A DNA stretch of 64,000 nt from Pseudomonas delhiensis (GCF_900187975.1 NZ_FZPC01000021.1:87674-151673), one strand, 5' to 3'; counted from the stretch's first letter, positions 54,480-64,000 are shown. Numbers and translations are program-made. Notes: generated by a model not told the origin, from the letters alone.

Positions 54480-55216
54480 TCCGGCTCCTCCTCGTCGAGG
54501 ATGCCCTGCAGCGCGGCGAAGTGGCGCTGGGCGAAGTCCGGGTAGTCCTGCCACTGCCGCGCGGTCTTGCGCGCCACCTCGTCGCTGGCGATGCGCAGCG
54601 GGCGGCCGGTGGCCAGCGCGGTGAGGTAGAGCTCGCAGGCGCGCTCGAAGTAGTACAGGTCGTCGAAGGCCTGGGCCACGCTGGGCGCCGCCACCAGCAC
54701 GCCGTGGTTGCCCATCAGCAGGATCGGCTTGTCGCCCAGTTGGCGGCTCACCCGCTCGGCCTCGTCGCCCAGGCCCATGCCGTCGAAACCTTCGTCGATG
54801 GCCACGCGCTCGAAGAAGCGCATGGCATTCTGCTCGATGGGCGGCAGCCGCGAGTCCGCCAGGCAGGCCAGCGCGGTGGCGTACTTCGAATGCACGTGGA
54901 GGATGCAGCGGGCACGGGGGTGGCGCCGGTGCAGCGCGCCGTGCAGCGCCCAGGCGGTGATGTCGGGGGCGTCGGGGCGCTCCAGCGCCGATGGGTCGTC
55001 GGCGTCCAGCAGCAGCAGGTCGCGGGCGCGGATGCGCGAGAAGTGCCGGCCGTAGGGGTTGATCAGGAAGCGCCGGCCGTCCTCGGACACGGCCAGGCTG
55101 AAGTGGTTGGCGATGGTCTCGTGCAGACCCAGGCGCGCGGCCCAGCGGAAGGCGCAGGCCAGCTCGGCGCGGGCCGGGGCATGGGCCTCGGGAAAAGCGA
55201 TGGCTTCGTTGTGCAT
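54467..55216 (-). CDS. Class II aldolase/adducin-family protein
   Basis: A 249-residue protein. The class II fold shows ANHFSLAVSEDGRRFLINPYGRHF and the metal His in CILHVHSKYATALA, with a third His in MGNHGVLVAAPSV. Family members are zinc aldolases or decarboxylases of sugar-derived acids, or dehydratases. It is convergent with the GlxA-type gene, with a 13-base overlap at 54467-54479. The substrate is unknown; its place beside the oxygenase and dehydrogenase suggests the same pathway. Confidence 0.85.
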   Translation of the reverse strand: MHNEAIAFPEAHAPARAELACAFRWAARLGLHETIANHFSLAVSEDGRRFLINPYGRHFSRIRARDLLLLDADDPSALERPDAPDITAWALHGALHRRHPRARCILHVHSKYATALACLADSRLPPIEQNAMRFFERVAIDEGFDGMGLGDEAERVSRQLGDKPILLMGNHGVLVAAPSVAQAFDDLYYFERACELYLTALATGRPLRIASDEVARKTARQWQDYPDFAQRHFAALQGILDEEEPDYRN

Positions 55217-55591
55217 GGCGGCGGCTCCTCGGGACGGGCGCACCCGGCGGGCGCGCATCCGTTGGCCCCGAGTCTAGGGAGCGGGCCGGCGTCGGCTTGA
55301 CGCGATGCGACGGCCCCTGTCGCGAAGGCTCTGGAACGGGCCTCGGCGCCCTGCCCTGCGGGCATATTTTTCATGCCGCAAAGGCATGAGGGCATCCGGC
55401 GAATCCGCCAAGCCTTAGTGCCACGCCGCCTGCAGCGGTCCGCGCGAATCGCTTATTCCCTAAGGAAATTTAAATAAGGCAAACAATTACTTTAACAGCT
55501 AAGGCTCTCCCTCAATCATCCAGTCCGAACCCGGCGCCCCCACGGCGCCGCGCTTTTCCAGGTCGTCGCTAGAAACCCGAGGAGATCGTCC
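55217..55591. promoter_or_regulatory. 375-bp divergent promoter region (aldolase / tonB)
   Basis: No gene is seen. TCATGCC-GCAAA-GGCATGA (55371-55389) is a perfect 7-bp inverted repeat. An A+T-rich stretch (about 55450-55500, ending near ACTTTAACAGCT) is a likely tonB promoter. I cannot identify a clear Fur box, although tonB-exbB-exbD operons are often iron- or heme-regulated. Confidence 0.5.
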
Positions 55592-56395
55592 ATGGCCAAC
55601 CCCCAGCCCGCCGTCGCGCAGGACCCGCGCCTGCGCCCAGCGTCCGGTGGCGATAGGGTCGAGCTGGGCCGGCCGCCGCGCCCGCCCCTGCAGCTGGTGC
55701 GCCACGTGCCGGCGAAGCACAGCGTGCTGGGCCGCCGCGAAGCGCTGCTGCTCGGCCTGCTGGTCCTGACCCTGCATGGCTCCGTGGCCTACTGGCTGAG
55801 CCAGCAACCCACGCCCAGGCTGCCCGAGGTGCCGCCGCAGGTACCGCCCATGACCATCGAATTCAGCGCCCCCACCCCGCCGGTGGTGGAACCGCCGCCG
55901 CCCGAGCCAACGCCGCCGGTGGTGGAAGAACCGCCGCCGCCCGTGGTGGACGAGAACGCGGTGAAGCCGCCGCCGCCCAAGCCGGTGCCCAAGCCCAAGC
56001 CGAAACCGGTGGCCAAGCCCAAACCCAAGCCGGTGCAGCAGCCGCCCGCGCCGCCCAAGGCGGAAACCCCGCCGGCACCGCCCGCGCCCCCGGCTCCGCC
56101 GGCGCCGGCCCCGGTCACCCCGCCCTCGGCCCACGCCGGCTACCTGCACAACCCGGCGCCGGAATACCCGGCCCTGGCGCAGCGCCGCGGCTGGGAAGGC
56201 ACGGTGCTGCTGCGCGTCCACGTGCTGGCCAGCGGCGGCCCGAGCGAAATCCAGGTGCAGACCTCCAGCGGCCGCGAGGCCCTCGACCAGGCGGCGATCA
56301 AGGCCGTGCAGCGCTGGAAGTTCGTGCCCGCCAAACGCGGCGACGTGGCCCAGGACGGCTGGGTCAGCGTGCCCATCGACTTCAAACTGAATTGA
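55592..56395 (+). CDS. tonB: Energy transducer TonB
   Basis: A 267-residue protein. A cytoplasmic N-terminus (about 1-50) precedes the single helix LLLGLLVLTLHGSVAYWL. A Pro/Lys/Glu-rich periplasmic spacer (about 75-180, VEPPPPEPTPPVVEEPPPP and PKPVPKPKPKP) leads to the TonB C-terminal domain (AGYLHNPAPEYPALAQRRGWEGTVLLRVHV, then AIKAVQRWKFVPAK). It passes proton-motive energy to outer-membrane receptors. exbB and exbD follow. The long N-terminal cytoplasmic extension is notable, typical of Pseudomonas TonB1-like proteins. Confidence 0.94.
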   Translation: MANPQPAVAQDPRLRPASGGDRVELGRPPRPPLQLVRHVPAKHSVLGRREALLLGLLVLTLHGSVAYWLSQQPTPRLPEVPPQVPPMTIEFSAPTPPVVEPPPPEPTPPVVEEPPPPVVDENAVKPPPPKPVPKPKPKPVAKPKPKPVQQPPAPPKAETPPAPPAPPAPPAPAPVTPPSAHAGYLHNPAPEYPALAQRRGWEGTVLLRVHVLASGGPSEIQVQTSSGREALDQAAIKAVQRWKFVPAKRGDVAQDGWVSVPIDFKLN

Positions 56396-56426
56396 TCTGC
56401 GACCCGTTCGCACAGGAGAGAACCCC

Positions 56427-57143
56427 ATGAGTCTGCCCCTCAACCCCGTGGAATCCGTCGAAGGCGCGGTGATCTGGCTGCTGGCCGGCTTCTCCGTCCT
56501 CACCTGGAGCCTGGCCCTGGTCAAGGGCATCCAGTTCGGCCGCCAGAAATCCCAGGACCGTCGCTTCCAGAAGCAGTTCTGGGGCGCCACCAGCCTCGAA
56601 TCGGCCGGCGAGCAGTCCGCCGGCCAGCCCGGCGCCGGCGCCCGGGTGGCCCAGGCCGGCTTCGCCGCCATCCAGGTGCCCGACGGCAACCAGCACGACC
56701 TGGCCCAGTCGATCAACCACCAGGACCGCCTGGAGCGCGCCCTGCGCCAGCAGATCCAGCGCGAGCGCCGCTCCCTGGAATCGGGCCTGGCGGTGCTCGC
56801 CTCGATCGGTTCCACCTCGCCCTTCATCGGCCTGTTCGGCACCGTGTGGGGCATCATGGAAGCGCTCAAGGGCATCAGCGCCGCAGGCTCGGCGAGCCTG
56901 GAGACCGTGGCCGGCCCCATCGGCTCGGCGCTGATCGCCACCGGCGTGGGCATCGCCGTCGCCGTGCCCGCGGTGCTGGTCTACAACTACTTCCTGCGCC
57001 GCCTGAAGCTCACCGCGGCCGACCTCGACGACTTCGCCCATGACTTCTACAGCCTCGCCCAGAAGAGCGCCTTCCGCGTCATCGTCCACCCCGCCGCGGC
57101 CAGGAAGCCCGGCGTCGGCAAGAACGTGAAGGAGGCGAGCTGA
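56427..57143 (+). CDS. exbB: Biopolymer transport protein ExbB
   Basis: A 238-residue inner-membrane protein of the MotA/TolQ/ExbB family. Three helices: an N-terminal one (GAVIWLLAGFSVLTWSLALV), then a cytoplasmic domain, and the pair LAVLASIGSTSPFIGLFGTVWGIMEAL and GPIGSALIATGVGIAVAVPAVLVYNYFL. The TSPFIGLFGTVWG motif is characteristic. It forms the proton channel with ExbD. Spaced 31 bases after tonB. Confidence 0.95.
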   Translation: MSLPLNPVESVEGAVIWLLAGFSVLTWSLALVKGIQFGRQKSQDRRFQKQFWGATSLESAGEQSAGQPGAGARVAQAGFAAIQVPDGNQHDLAQSINHQDRLERALRQQIQRERRSLESGLAVLASIGSTSPFIGLFGTVWGIMEALKGISAAGSASLETVAGPIGSALIATGVGIAVAVPAVLVYNYFLRRLKLTAADLDDFAHDFYSLAQKSAFRVIVHPAAARKPGVGKNVKEAS

Positions 57144-57144
57144 C

Positions 57145-57546
57145 ATGGCCTTCTCGACCCAGGACAGCGACGAGGTTCTCTCCGAGATCAACGTCACCCC
57201 GCTGGTGGACGTGATGCTGGTGCTGCTGGTGGTGTTCATCGTCACCGCGCCGCTGCTGACCAACGCCATCCCGATCAACCTGCCCAAGACCGAATCGGTG
57301 GCCCCGCCGGAACAGAAGGACCCGCTGGTGGTGAGCATCGACGGCGCCGGCAAGTGGTTCATCAACAAGGACGAGATCCAGCCCGAGCTGCTGCAGGGCA
57401 GCCTGGAGGCGGCCAAGGCCAGGGAACCGGAGCTGCGCGTGCAGCTGCAGGCCGACGAGGGCGTGAACTACGGCCAGGTGGCCAAGGCCATGGCCTCGAT
57501 CGAAAAGGCCGGGATCACCAAGCTGTCGGTGATCACGGCGCGCTAA
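57145..57546 (+). CDS. exbD: Biopolymer transport protein ExbD
   Basis: A 133-residue protein. The single helix EINVTPLVDVMLVLLVVFIVTAPLL contains the proton-carrying Asp (PLVDVML). The periplasmic domain follows (VAPPEQKDPLVVSIDGAGKWFINKDE and EKAGITKLSVITAR). It begins one base after the exbB stop, so translation is coupled. The gene ends the tonB-exbB-exbD operon; a terminator follows. Confidence 0.95.
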   Translation: MAFSTQDSDEVLSEINVTPLVDVMLVLLVVFIVTAPLLTNAIPINLPKTESVAPPEQKDPLVVSIDGAGKWFINKDEIQPELLQGSLEAAKAREPELRVQLQADEGVNYGQVAKAMASIEKAGITKLSVITAR

Positions 57547-57601
57547 GGCGTTTCATCGCTGTTCTTCGTTGCAATACCCCATCGAAACATCCGTTCTTCC
57601 A

Positions 57602-57644
57602 GGTCGCTTTCTTCAACTCAGGCAGGGGAAAGCGGCCTTTTTTT
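57602..57644 (+). terminator. Terminator of tonB-exbB-exbD
   Basis: Stem GGTCGCTTTC (57602-57611) with GAAAGCGGCC (57628-57637), including one G-T pair, then seven T. It ends the operon 56 bases after the exbD stop. The rest of the gap to 57880 holds one repeat arm and one REP unit. Confidence 0.8.
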
Positions 57645-57681
57645 ATCTTCGCGAAAGAGCCTTGGGGTCGGTCATATCGAC

Positions 57682-57716
57682 CGTAGGGCGCATAACGCCT
57701 ACGGCGTTATCCGCCG
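57682..57716. repeat. Isolated left arm of the two-armed palindromic repeat
   Basis: CGTAGGGCGC... through the ATAACGCC/GGCGTTAT hairpin, with no right arm nearby. It shows that arms occur alone. Confidence 0.8.
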
Positions 57717-57753
57717 TTCCCAACGACGAATCACCGCGGATATCGCCATTCCC

Positions 57754-57800
57754 ATAGGAGTGCGCCCTGCGCGCGATTCGCGGGCAGGGCCCGCTCCTAC
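57754..57800. repeat. REP-type hairpin unit
   Basis: ATAGGAGTGCGCCCTGCGCG and its inverted partner ending CCGCTCCTAC; the type-3 unit seen in the composites. Confidence 0.75.
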
Positions 57801-57834
57801 AACTGTGCCTCCCTGGTACCGCGGACTACAAAAC

Positions 57835-57865
57835 AAAAACCCCGGGCATCGCTGCCCGGGGCTTT
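57835..57865 (-). terminator. Terminator of atsA
   Basis: Stem CCCCGGGCA/TGCCCGGGG, loop TCGC, with GGTTTTTG on the minus strand; also a short T-run on the plus strand. It is 15 bases past the atsA stop. Confidence 0.9.
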
Positions 57866-57880
57866 TCGTCGCTCAGCGCA

Positions 57881-59605
<1,725 letters not shown>

Positions 59606-60433
59606 TCAGCAGGCGATGAACTCGAACGGCAGGTTCTCCACCCGCCTGGGTTGCGGCGCGACGTAGTCGCCATCGCCGGTCAGCTCGTGCAGCAGTTCCT
59701 CGCGCAGGCGCAGGAAGTCGAAGCCGCCGCGCTCGCGCGGGTGTGCCAGGGGCACCTCGACGATGCGCTTGATGCGCCCCGGGCGCGGCGCCATGACCAC
59801 CACGCGGTCGGCCAGGAACAGCGCCTCCTCCACGTCGTGGGTCACCAGCAGGGTGGTGATGCGCTCGCGCTCGCGGATGCGCAGCAGTTCCTCCTGCAGT
59901 TGCTGGCGGGTCAGCGCGTCGAGGGCGCCGAAGGGTTCGTCCAGCAGCAGGATGCGCGGGCTGGCCACCAGCCCGCGGGCGATGGCCACGCGCTGGGCCA
60001 TGCCGCCGGAAAGCTGGTGCGGGTAGGCGCGGTGGAAGGCCGACAGGCCCACCAGTTCCAGGTAGTCGGCGACCTTGCGCGCCTTGCCGGTCTCGCTCAG
60101 CGGCTCGTTGACCAGGCCCAGGGCGACGTTCTGCTCCACCGTCAGCCAGGGGAACAGGCGGTGCTCCTGGAACACGATGCCGCGCTCGCCGCCGATGCCG
60201 TCGATGGCCTTGTCGCCGATGCGGATCTCGCCGCGATACTCGCGGTCCAGGCCCACCAGCAGGCGCAGCAGGGTGGACTTGCCGCAGCCGCTGGCGCCGA
60301 CGATGGCGATGAACTCGCCCTCGGCGATGTCCAGGTCGAAGCGCTGGATGGCCTCCAGTTGCCGGCCGTCCACCGGGAAGCTCTTGCCGACCTGGCGGAA
60401 GCTCACCAGCGGCGCGGAAGTGAAAGCGTTCAT
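59606..60433 (-). CDS. atsC: Sulfate-ester ABC transporter ATPase AtsC
   Basis: A 275-residue ATPase of the nitrate/sulfonate/taurine family. Walker A GASGCGKST about residue 44, signature LSGGMAQRVAIARGL, Walker B ILLLDEPFGALDALT, switch His in LLVTHDVEEAL. It energises AtsB. Start 60433 overlaps the atsB stop by four bases. With atsA downstream and atsR divergent, it matches the atsRBCA locus of pseudomonads. Confidence 0.92.
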   Translation of the reverse strand: MNAFTSAPLVSFRQVGKSFPVDGRQLEAIQRFDLDIAEGEFIAIVGASGCGKSTLLRLLVGLDREYRGEIRIGDKAIDGIGGERGIVFQEHRLFPWLTVEQNVALGLVNEPLSETGKARKVADYLELVGLSAFHRAYPHQLSGGMAQRVAIARGLVASPRILLLDEPFGALDALTRQQLQEELLRIRERERITTLLVTHDVEEALFLADRVVVMAPRPGRIKRIVEVPLAHPRERGGFDFLRLREELLHELTGDGDYVAPQPRRVENLPFEFIAC

Positions 60434-62034
60434 GCGTGTCTCCAGCGCGTGGCGCGCGCTTCGATGCGTTGTCCGAGGGCGCCGAGCAGGGCGCCGGTGA
60501 GGCCGACCAGGAGCATCCCGGCGCTGACCAGGTCCATGCGGAACAGCTGCTGGGCGCCGATCATCAGGCTGCCGATGCCGCCATCCGAGGGCATGAAGTA
60601 CTCGGCGCCGATGGTGCCCAGCCAGGCGTAGATCAGGCCCAGGCGCAGGCCGGCGAAGATCGACGGCGCCGCCCCCGGCAGCACCAGCCGGCGCAGGCGC
60701 TGCCAGCTCGACAGGCGCAGCACCCGGGCGGCCTCGCCCAGTTGCGCCGGCAGGCTGGCGATGCCGCGCTGGGTGGCCAGCAGCAGCGGGAAGAAGCTGG
60801 CCAGGGCGACGAACACCACCTTGGCCGCCTCGCCCAGGCCGAACCAGGCGGTGAGTAGCGGCACCCAGGCGAAGATCGCCACCTGGCGCAAGGCCGAGAA
60901 CGACGGGCCGAGCAGGCGCTCCGCCGGGCGCCACAGGCCCAGCGCCAGGCCCAGCAGGAAACCGGCGCCACCGCCCAGCAGCAGGCCCAGCAGCGAACGC
61001 TTCAGGCTGGCCAGCAGGGCCGCGGGCAGGCTGCCGTCGAGCAGGCCCTGCCGGGTGGCCTCAACCACCGCGGCGGGGCTGGCGAGGATCGCCGGGTCGA
61101 CCCATCGGGCGACGCTCGCCGCCTGCCACAGGCCGAGCAGCGCCAGCGGCAGCAGCCAGGGCTGCAGGCGCTGCCAGCCCTGGCCGCGGGCGCCGCGGCG
61201 GAACTCGCCGGCGGCCTGCTGCGGCCAGTGCACCAGGCGCCGCTCCAGGGCCTGGATGCCCTGGTCCATGGCCGCGCCCACCAGGCCGACGACGAGGATG
61301 CAGACGAACACCACGTCGAGCATGAACAACTGGCGGCTCTGCACCATCAGGTAGCCGATGCCCTCGCTGGAGGCCAGCAGCTCCACCGCCAGCAGCGAGG
61401 TCCAGCCCTGGGCCAGGGCCAGGCGCACGCCGGTGAGGAAGGCCGGCAGCGCCGCCGGCAGCAGCAGCCGGCGCACCAGCAGCGGCGTCGGCAGGCGCAG
61501 CACGGCGGCGGCCTCGCGCAGCCTGGGCTGGGCATCGCGTACGCCGACCAGGGTGTGCAGCGCCACCGGGACTATCACCGCCTTGACCAGCACCACCAGC
61601 TTGAGCAGTTCGCCGATGCCGAAGAACAGCATGAACAGCGGAATCCAGGCGAGCGTGGGAACCTGCGCCAGGGCCAGGAAGGTCGGCAGCACGAAGCGCT
61701 CGGCGCTGCGGCTGAAACCCAGCCAGGCACCCAGCGCCGCGCCGCTGGCGATGCCGGCGAGCAGGCCCCAGAACAGCCGCTGCAGGCTGATCCACAGTTG
61801 CTGCCAGAGCTCGCCGGCGAACAGCTCGCGGGCGCTCTGCCAGACCAGCGTCGGCGCCGGCAGTATCTGCGCGGACATCCAGTGCTGGGCGGCGGCCAGC
61901 CACCAGAGGACGAACAGCGCCAGCGGCAACAGCCAGGGCAGCAGGCGCGGGGCGAGGCGCGCCAGACGCTGCGAGGCGACGGCGCTTGAGGGGCTGGGCA
62001 CAGGCAAGGCGAGCGCCTTAGAAATATTCTTCAT
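60430..62034 (-). CDS. atsB: Sulfate-ester ABC transporter permease AtsB (two fused permease domains)
   Basis: A 534-residue inner-membrane protein made of two homologous BPD-transporter halves, each about six helices. The coupling loops are EAAAVLRLPTPLLVRRLLLPAALPAFL in the first half and EAARVLRLSSWQRLRRLVLPGAAPSIF in the second. Both halves in one chain replace a homodimer of the usual SsuC-type permease. Its partners are AtsC (overlapping) and AtsR (divergent). Confidence 0.92.
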   Translation of the reverse strand: MKNISKALALPVPSPSSAVASQRLARLAPRLLPWLLPLALFVLWWLAAAQHWMSAQILPAPTLVWQSARELFAGELWQQLWISLQRLFWGLLAGIASGAALGAWLGFSRSAERFVLPTFLALAQVPTLAWIPLFMLFFGIGELLKLVVLVKAVIVPVALHTLVGVRDAQPRLREAAAVLRLPTPLLVRRLLLPAALPAFLTGVRLALAQGWTSLLAVELLASSEGIGYLMVQSRQLFMLDVVFVCILVVGLVGAAMDQGIQALERRLVHWPQQAAGEFRRGARGQGWQRLQPWLLPLALLGLWQAASVARWVDPAILASPAAVVEATRQGLLDGSLPAALLASLKRSLLGLLLGGGAGFLLGLALGLWRPAERLLGPSFSALRQVAIFAWVPLLTAWFGLGEAAKVVFVALASFFPLLLATQRGIASLPAQLGEAARVLRLSSWQRLRRLVLPGAAPSIFAGLRLGLIYAWLGTIGAEYFMPSDGGIGSLMIGAQQLFRMDLVSAGMLLVGLTGALLGALGQRIEARATRWRHA

Positions 62035-62275
62035 TGGAATATGAAAAAATCTATCAATGCATTTATGAGCTAAGAAGTCCCATTTAAGGGAAGCCTCCCC
62101 GGTGCGGCCAATGCATTCGACGAATATTTTTTATGCCTTGCGCGCATTCGCCCGGCAGCGCGGATGGCGGCTGACTTATCTCTTTAAATTATTAAAAAAT
62201 GAATTTTTATTATTTTATTAATCGGCCGCGACCTGCCTTAGTGCCCCTCCCATTCCCCCGCAGGAGGCAGGCGCC
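62035..62275. promoter_or_regulatory. Divergent ats promoter region, A+T-rich
   Basis: 241 bases between atsB and atsR. The stretch 62178-62222 (CTCTTTAAATTATTAAAA and following) is nearly pure A/T, unlike the rest of the window. Sulfate-starvation control by CysB or a related LysR regulator is known for sulfatase loci and would fit such a site. I cannot point to an exact operator. Confidence 0.5.
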
Positions 62276-63337
62276 ATGAAGGCCCTCACCCACCAGTTGC
62301 TGTCGCTCTTCGCCGCCCCGGTGCTCGCCGGGCTGCTCGGCGCCTACGCCCCGTTCACCAGCGCCGCCGAGCCGCTGAAGGAAATCCGCATCGCCGTGCC
62401 CGACGTGGGCGCCGGGCAGAACCATTCCGGCGGCGGCATCGTCGACGTGCTCCATACCCGCAAGCTGCTGGAGAAGGAGTTCGCCAACGACGGCATCGAG
62501 ATCAAGTGGACCTACTTCAAGGGCGCCGGCCCGGTCATCAACGAGGCCTTCGCCAACGGCCAGGTGGACTTCGCCTACCTCGGCGACCTGGCCGCCATCA
62601 TCGGCAAGGCCAGCGGCCTGGACACCCGCCTGCTGGCCGCCACCGGGCGCGGCGTCAACCACTACCTGGGCGTGCAGCCGGGCTCGGGGATCAAGACCCT
62701 GGCCGACCTCAAGGGCAAGCGCGTGGGCATCTTCCGCGGCACCGCCAGCCAGTTGTCGTTCGACAACGCCCTGGCCAGCGTCGGGTTGGGCGAGAAGGAC
62801 CTGAAGGTCATCAGCCTGGACTTCAACGCCGCCCTGGCGGCCCTCGCGGCCAGGCAGATCGATGCCACCTGGGGCCTGGCCGGCCTCTTCGCCCTGCGCG
62901 AGAAGGGCCTGGCGGAAATCCCCCTGAGCACCCGCGACCTCGGCGGCGCCGGCACCCTGCAGGCGGTGCTGGTGGGCAACGGCGCCTTCGTCGACGCCCA
63001 CCCGGAAATCACCCAGCGCCTGCTCAAGGTGGAACTGCAGGCCCTGGCCTGGGCCGGTGCCGAAGCCAACCACGCGGCCTTCATCGACCTGGTGTCGAAC
63101 CAGGCCGGCTACCCGCCGATCATCCTGCAGACCGAATACAAGGACCGCCCGCTGGCCGACGCCCTGTCGCCGCAGCTGGACGCCGGCTTCCTCGGCCAGC
63201 TCGACGCTTCGATCCAGGCCGCCAAGCAGTACGGCCTGATCCGCCGCGACTTCAAGGCCGCCGACTGGGCCAAGCCGGACTACCTGGCGGCCGCCGCCAG
63301 GCTGGCTGCGGCACAGCCGGTGGCGCAGGTGCAGTGA
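62276..63337 (+). CDS. atsR: Sulfate-ester ABC transporter substrate-binding protein AtsR
   Basis: A 353-residue exported protein of the SsuA/TauA/NrtA family. Signal about 1-30 ending TSAAEPLKEIRIAV. The family pattern continues with YFKGAGPVINEAFANGQVDFAYLGDLAAII, VGIFRGTASQLSFDNALASVGL and IDATWGLAGLFALREKGLAEIPLSTRDLG. It captures alkyl or aryl sulfate esters in the periplasm and delivers them to AtsB/C; the product AtsA then splits them. GGAGG precedes the start. Confidence 0.92.
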   Translation: MKALTHQLLSLFAAPVLAGLLGAYAPFTSAAEPLKEIRIAVPDVGAGQNHSGGGIVDVLHTRKLLEKEFANDGIEIKWTYFKGAGPVINEAFANGQVDFAYLGDLAAIIGKASGLDTRLLAATGRGVNHYLGVQPGSGIKTLADLKGKRVGIFRGTASQLSFDNALASVGLGEKDLKVISLDFNAALAALAARQIDATWGLAGLFALREKGLAEIPLSTRDLGGAGTLQAVLVGNGAFVDAHPEITQRLLKVELQALAWAGAEANHAAFIDLVSNQAGYPPIILQTEYKDRPLADALSPQLDAGFLGQLDASIQAAKQYGLIRRDFKAADWAKPDYLAAAARLAAAQPVAQVQ

Positions 63338-63384
63338 TCCAGGTGCCGCCGGGTAGCCCGGGGCAGCCTGCGACCATGCCCGAC

Positions 63385-63563
63385 CGTAGGGCGCATAACC
63401 GTTCGCGGTTATCCGCCGTTGGCCGTGCCGACGAGACGTCCGGCGTGGCCGGTGAATCCAATCGCGGACGGAGTCCGCTCCTACATCCGTGCTTCCTGGA
63501 ACCGTAGGAGCGGACTCTGTCCGCGATTCGGCGGATAACGCCGTAGGCGTTATGCGCCCTACG
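63385..63563. repeat. Nested repeat: two-armed palindrome enclosing a REP pair
   Basis: The outer arms are a right-type arm in reverse (63385-63418) and a left-type arm in reverse (63529-63563), so the element lies on the minus strand. Between them sit two REP hairpins, AATCGCGGACGGAGTCCGC..TAC (63460-63484) and GTAGGAGCGGACTCTGTCCGCGATT (63503-63527). Elsewhere the two arms are 29 or 62 bases apart; here they are about 110. Confidence 0.8.
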
Positions 63564-63605
63564 GGGGAACTCGGGAGCTTCGTGATTCCGCTTCACGCCG
63601 AACAG

Positions 63606-63640
63606 TCCCCTCTCCCGCTTGCGGGGGAGGGTTAGGGAGG
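63606..63640. repeat. CCCTCTCCC-type dispersed repeat
   Basis: CCCCTCTCCCGCTTGCGGGG followed by GAGGGTTAGGGAGGG: a short palindrome with a purine-rich tail, a common Pseudomonas intergenic repeat of a different family from the GTAGGAGCG units. Confidence 0.65.
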
Positions 63641-63656
63641 GGGAGCGGAGCCAGGG

Positions 63657-63679
63657 TTCGCGAGCAAGCTCGCTCCTAC
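63657..63679. repeat. REP-type half unit
   Basis: TTCGCGAGCAAGCTCGCTCC then TAC: the right half of a unit-1 REP without its left partner. Confidence 0.75.
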
Positions 63680-63689
63680 GAAGAGCACG

Positions 63690-64000
63690 CCCGCTCTTGC
63701 TCTGGTTTTTTGGATTTCCAGAGAAACCTCCGCGCGCACCGGAACGCCCCTTCAGAAGGCCGAGCGAAACCGGCGCTCAGGAGGTCATGCGACATGGATG
63801 TCGCGAGAGCCCCGATGGGCTACAGGGACGTACCCTCGGGGCGGGCCTCCGTGGCGGGGGAATTCGCGAGGGTAGCCCGGCTCCATCGGGCCCGTATGTC
63901 GGGGCATGTAGAGGACAAGCACATGGGTAACAAATGAGTTCAGTCACATGGGTGACACTCGCATCGTCAGGTATCGATCATTTCGCTCGTGTTCGTCCAG
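63690..64000. other. Unassigned right-edge sequence, possible mobile-element end
   Basis: No supported gene. It holds short hairpins (for example GCGACATGGATGTCGC at 63788-63803) and the partial repetition ACATGGGTAACA (63921) / ACATGGGTGACA (63947). Such ACATGGGTGACA motifs often lie at ends of IS481-like elements in Pseudomonas, so a transposase gene may begin just outside the window. This is a guess from motif memory. Confidence 0.35.

Noticed and set aside
63619..63930. Arg/Gly-rich open frame at the right edge
   Set aside because: Starts inside a dispersed repeat and shows no protein-like pattern.

Overview
This window is chromosomal DNA of a high-G+C Pseudomonas of the P. aeruginosa-like lineage. 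Gene content and order over long runs match that lineage: prc/algO, an EAL-CBS-GGDEF gene, fklB, tRNA-Asp/tRNA-Val, rdgC, a bile-acid symporter gene, capB and an MFS-acyltransferase gene on the left; nadA, an M48 protease gene, a tusA-like gene, an AI-2E family gene, bcp, gcvR, dapA, bamC, an MBL gene, purC and tRNA-Ser on the right. Intergenic DNA is full of Pseudomonas-type palindromic repeats built on GTAGGAGCG. No rRNA, CRISPR array or prophage is visible.

Layout. 1-4.3 kb: an ABC importer operon (truncated binding protein, alkaline-phosphatase-superfamily enzyme, two permeases, ATPase, HAD hydrolase), probably taking up and dephosphorylating an organic phosphate or phosphonate. 4.6-16 kb: quinone oxidoreductase, Prc, a c-di-GMP protein, a small helix-turn-helix operon ending in a frameshifted sel1-like gene, YkvA-family protein, FklB, two tRNAs, RdgC, a BASS transporter, a guanidine-II riboswitch with the Gdx exporter, and CapB. 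16-32 kb: an LplT-like/acyltransferase fusion, AraC regulator, GNAT enzyme, a 1159-residue transporter-like hybrid histidine kinase, an MgtC-family protein, a LysR regulator divergent from a small exporter, a MerR regulator divergent from an alpha/beta hydrolase-SDR fusion plus a predicted metal-dependent hydrolase, and RmuC. 32-38.9 kb: a RES/Xre toxin-antitoxin pair with a clear operator, an RcnB-like protein, small proteins and a MASE2 diguanylate cyclase. 38.9-40.7 kb: a lower-G+C islet beside tRNA-Ser with an orphan Tsi6-like immunity gene and a ParE/Phd-type pair. 40.8-50.3 kb: core genes. 50.5-55.2 kb: a Rieske oxygenase, GMC dehydrogenase, GlxA-type regulator and class II aldolase, likely a catabolic module. 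55.6-57.5 kb: tonB-exbB-exbD. 57.9-63.3 kb: atsA-atsC-atsB with divergent atsR, for sulfate-ester scavenging. 63.4-64 kb: nested repeats and a possible mobile-element edge.

The most striking non-coding features are: a 207-bp MITE-like element inserted exactly into the bcp terminator with a 12-bp target duplication, carrying two hairpins of its own; two copies of a 227-bp composite of three different hairpins in the same order and length; a dispersed two-armed palindromic element whose arms show compensatory base changes; a guanidine-II riboswitch; and clean inverted-repeat operators upstream of the RES/Xre pair and the hydrolase-SDR fusion.
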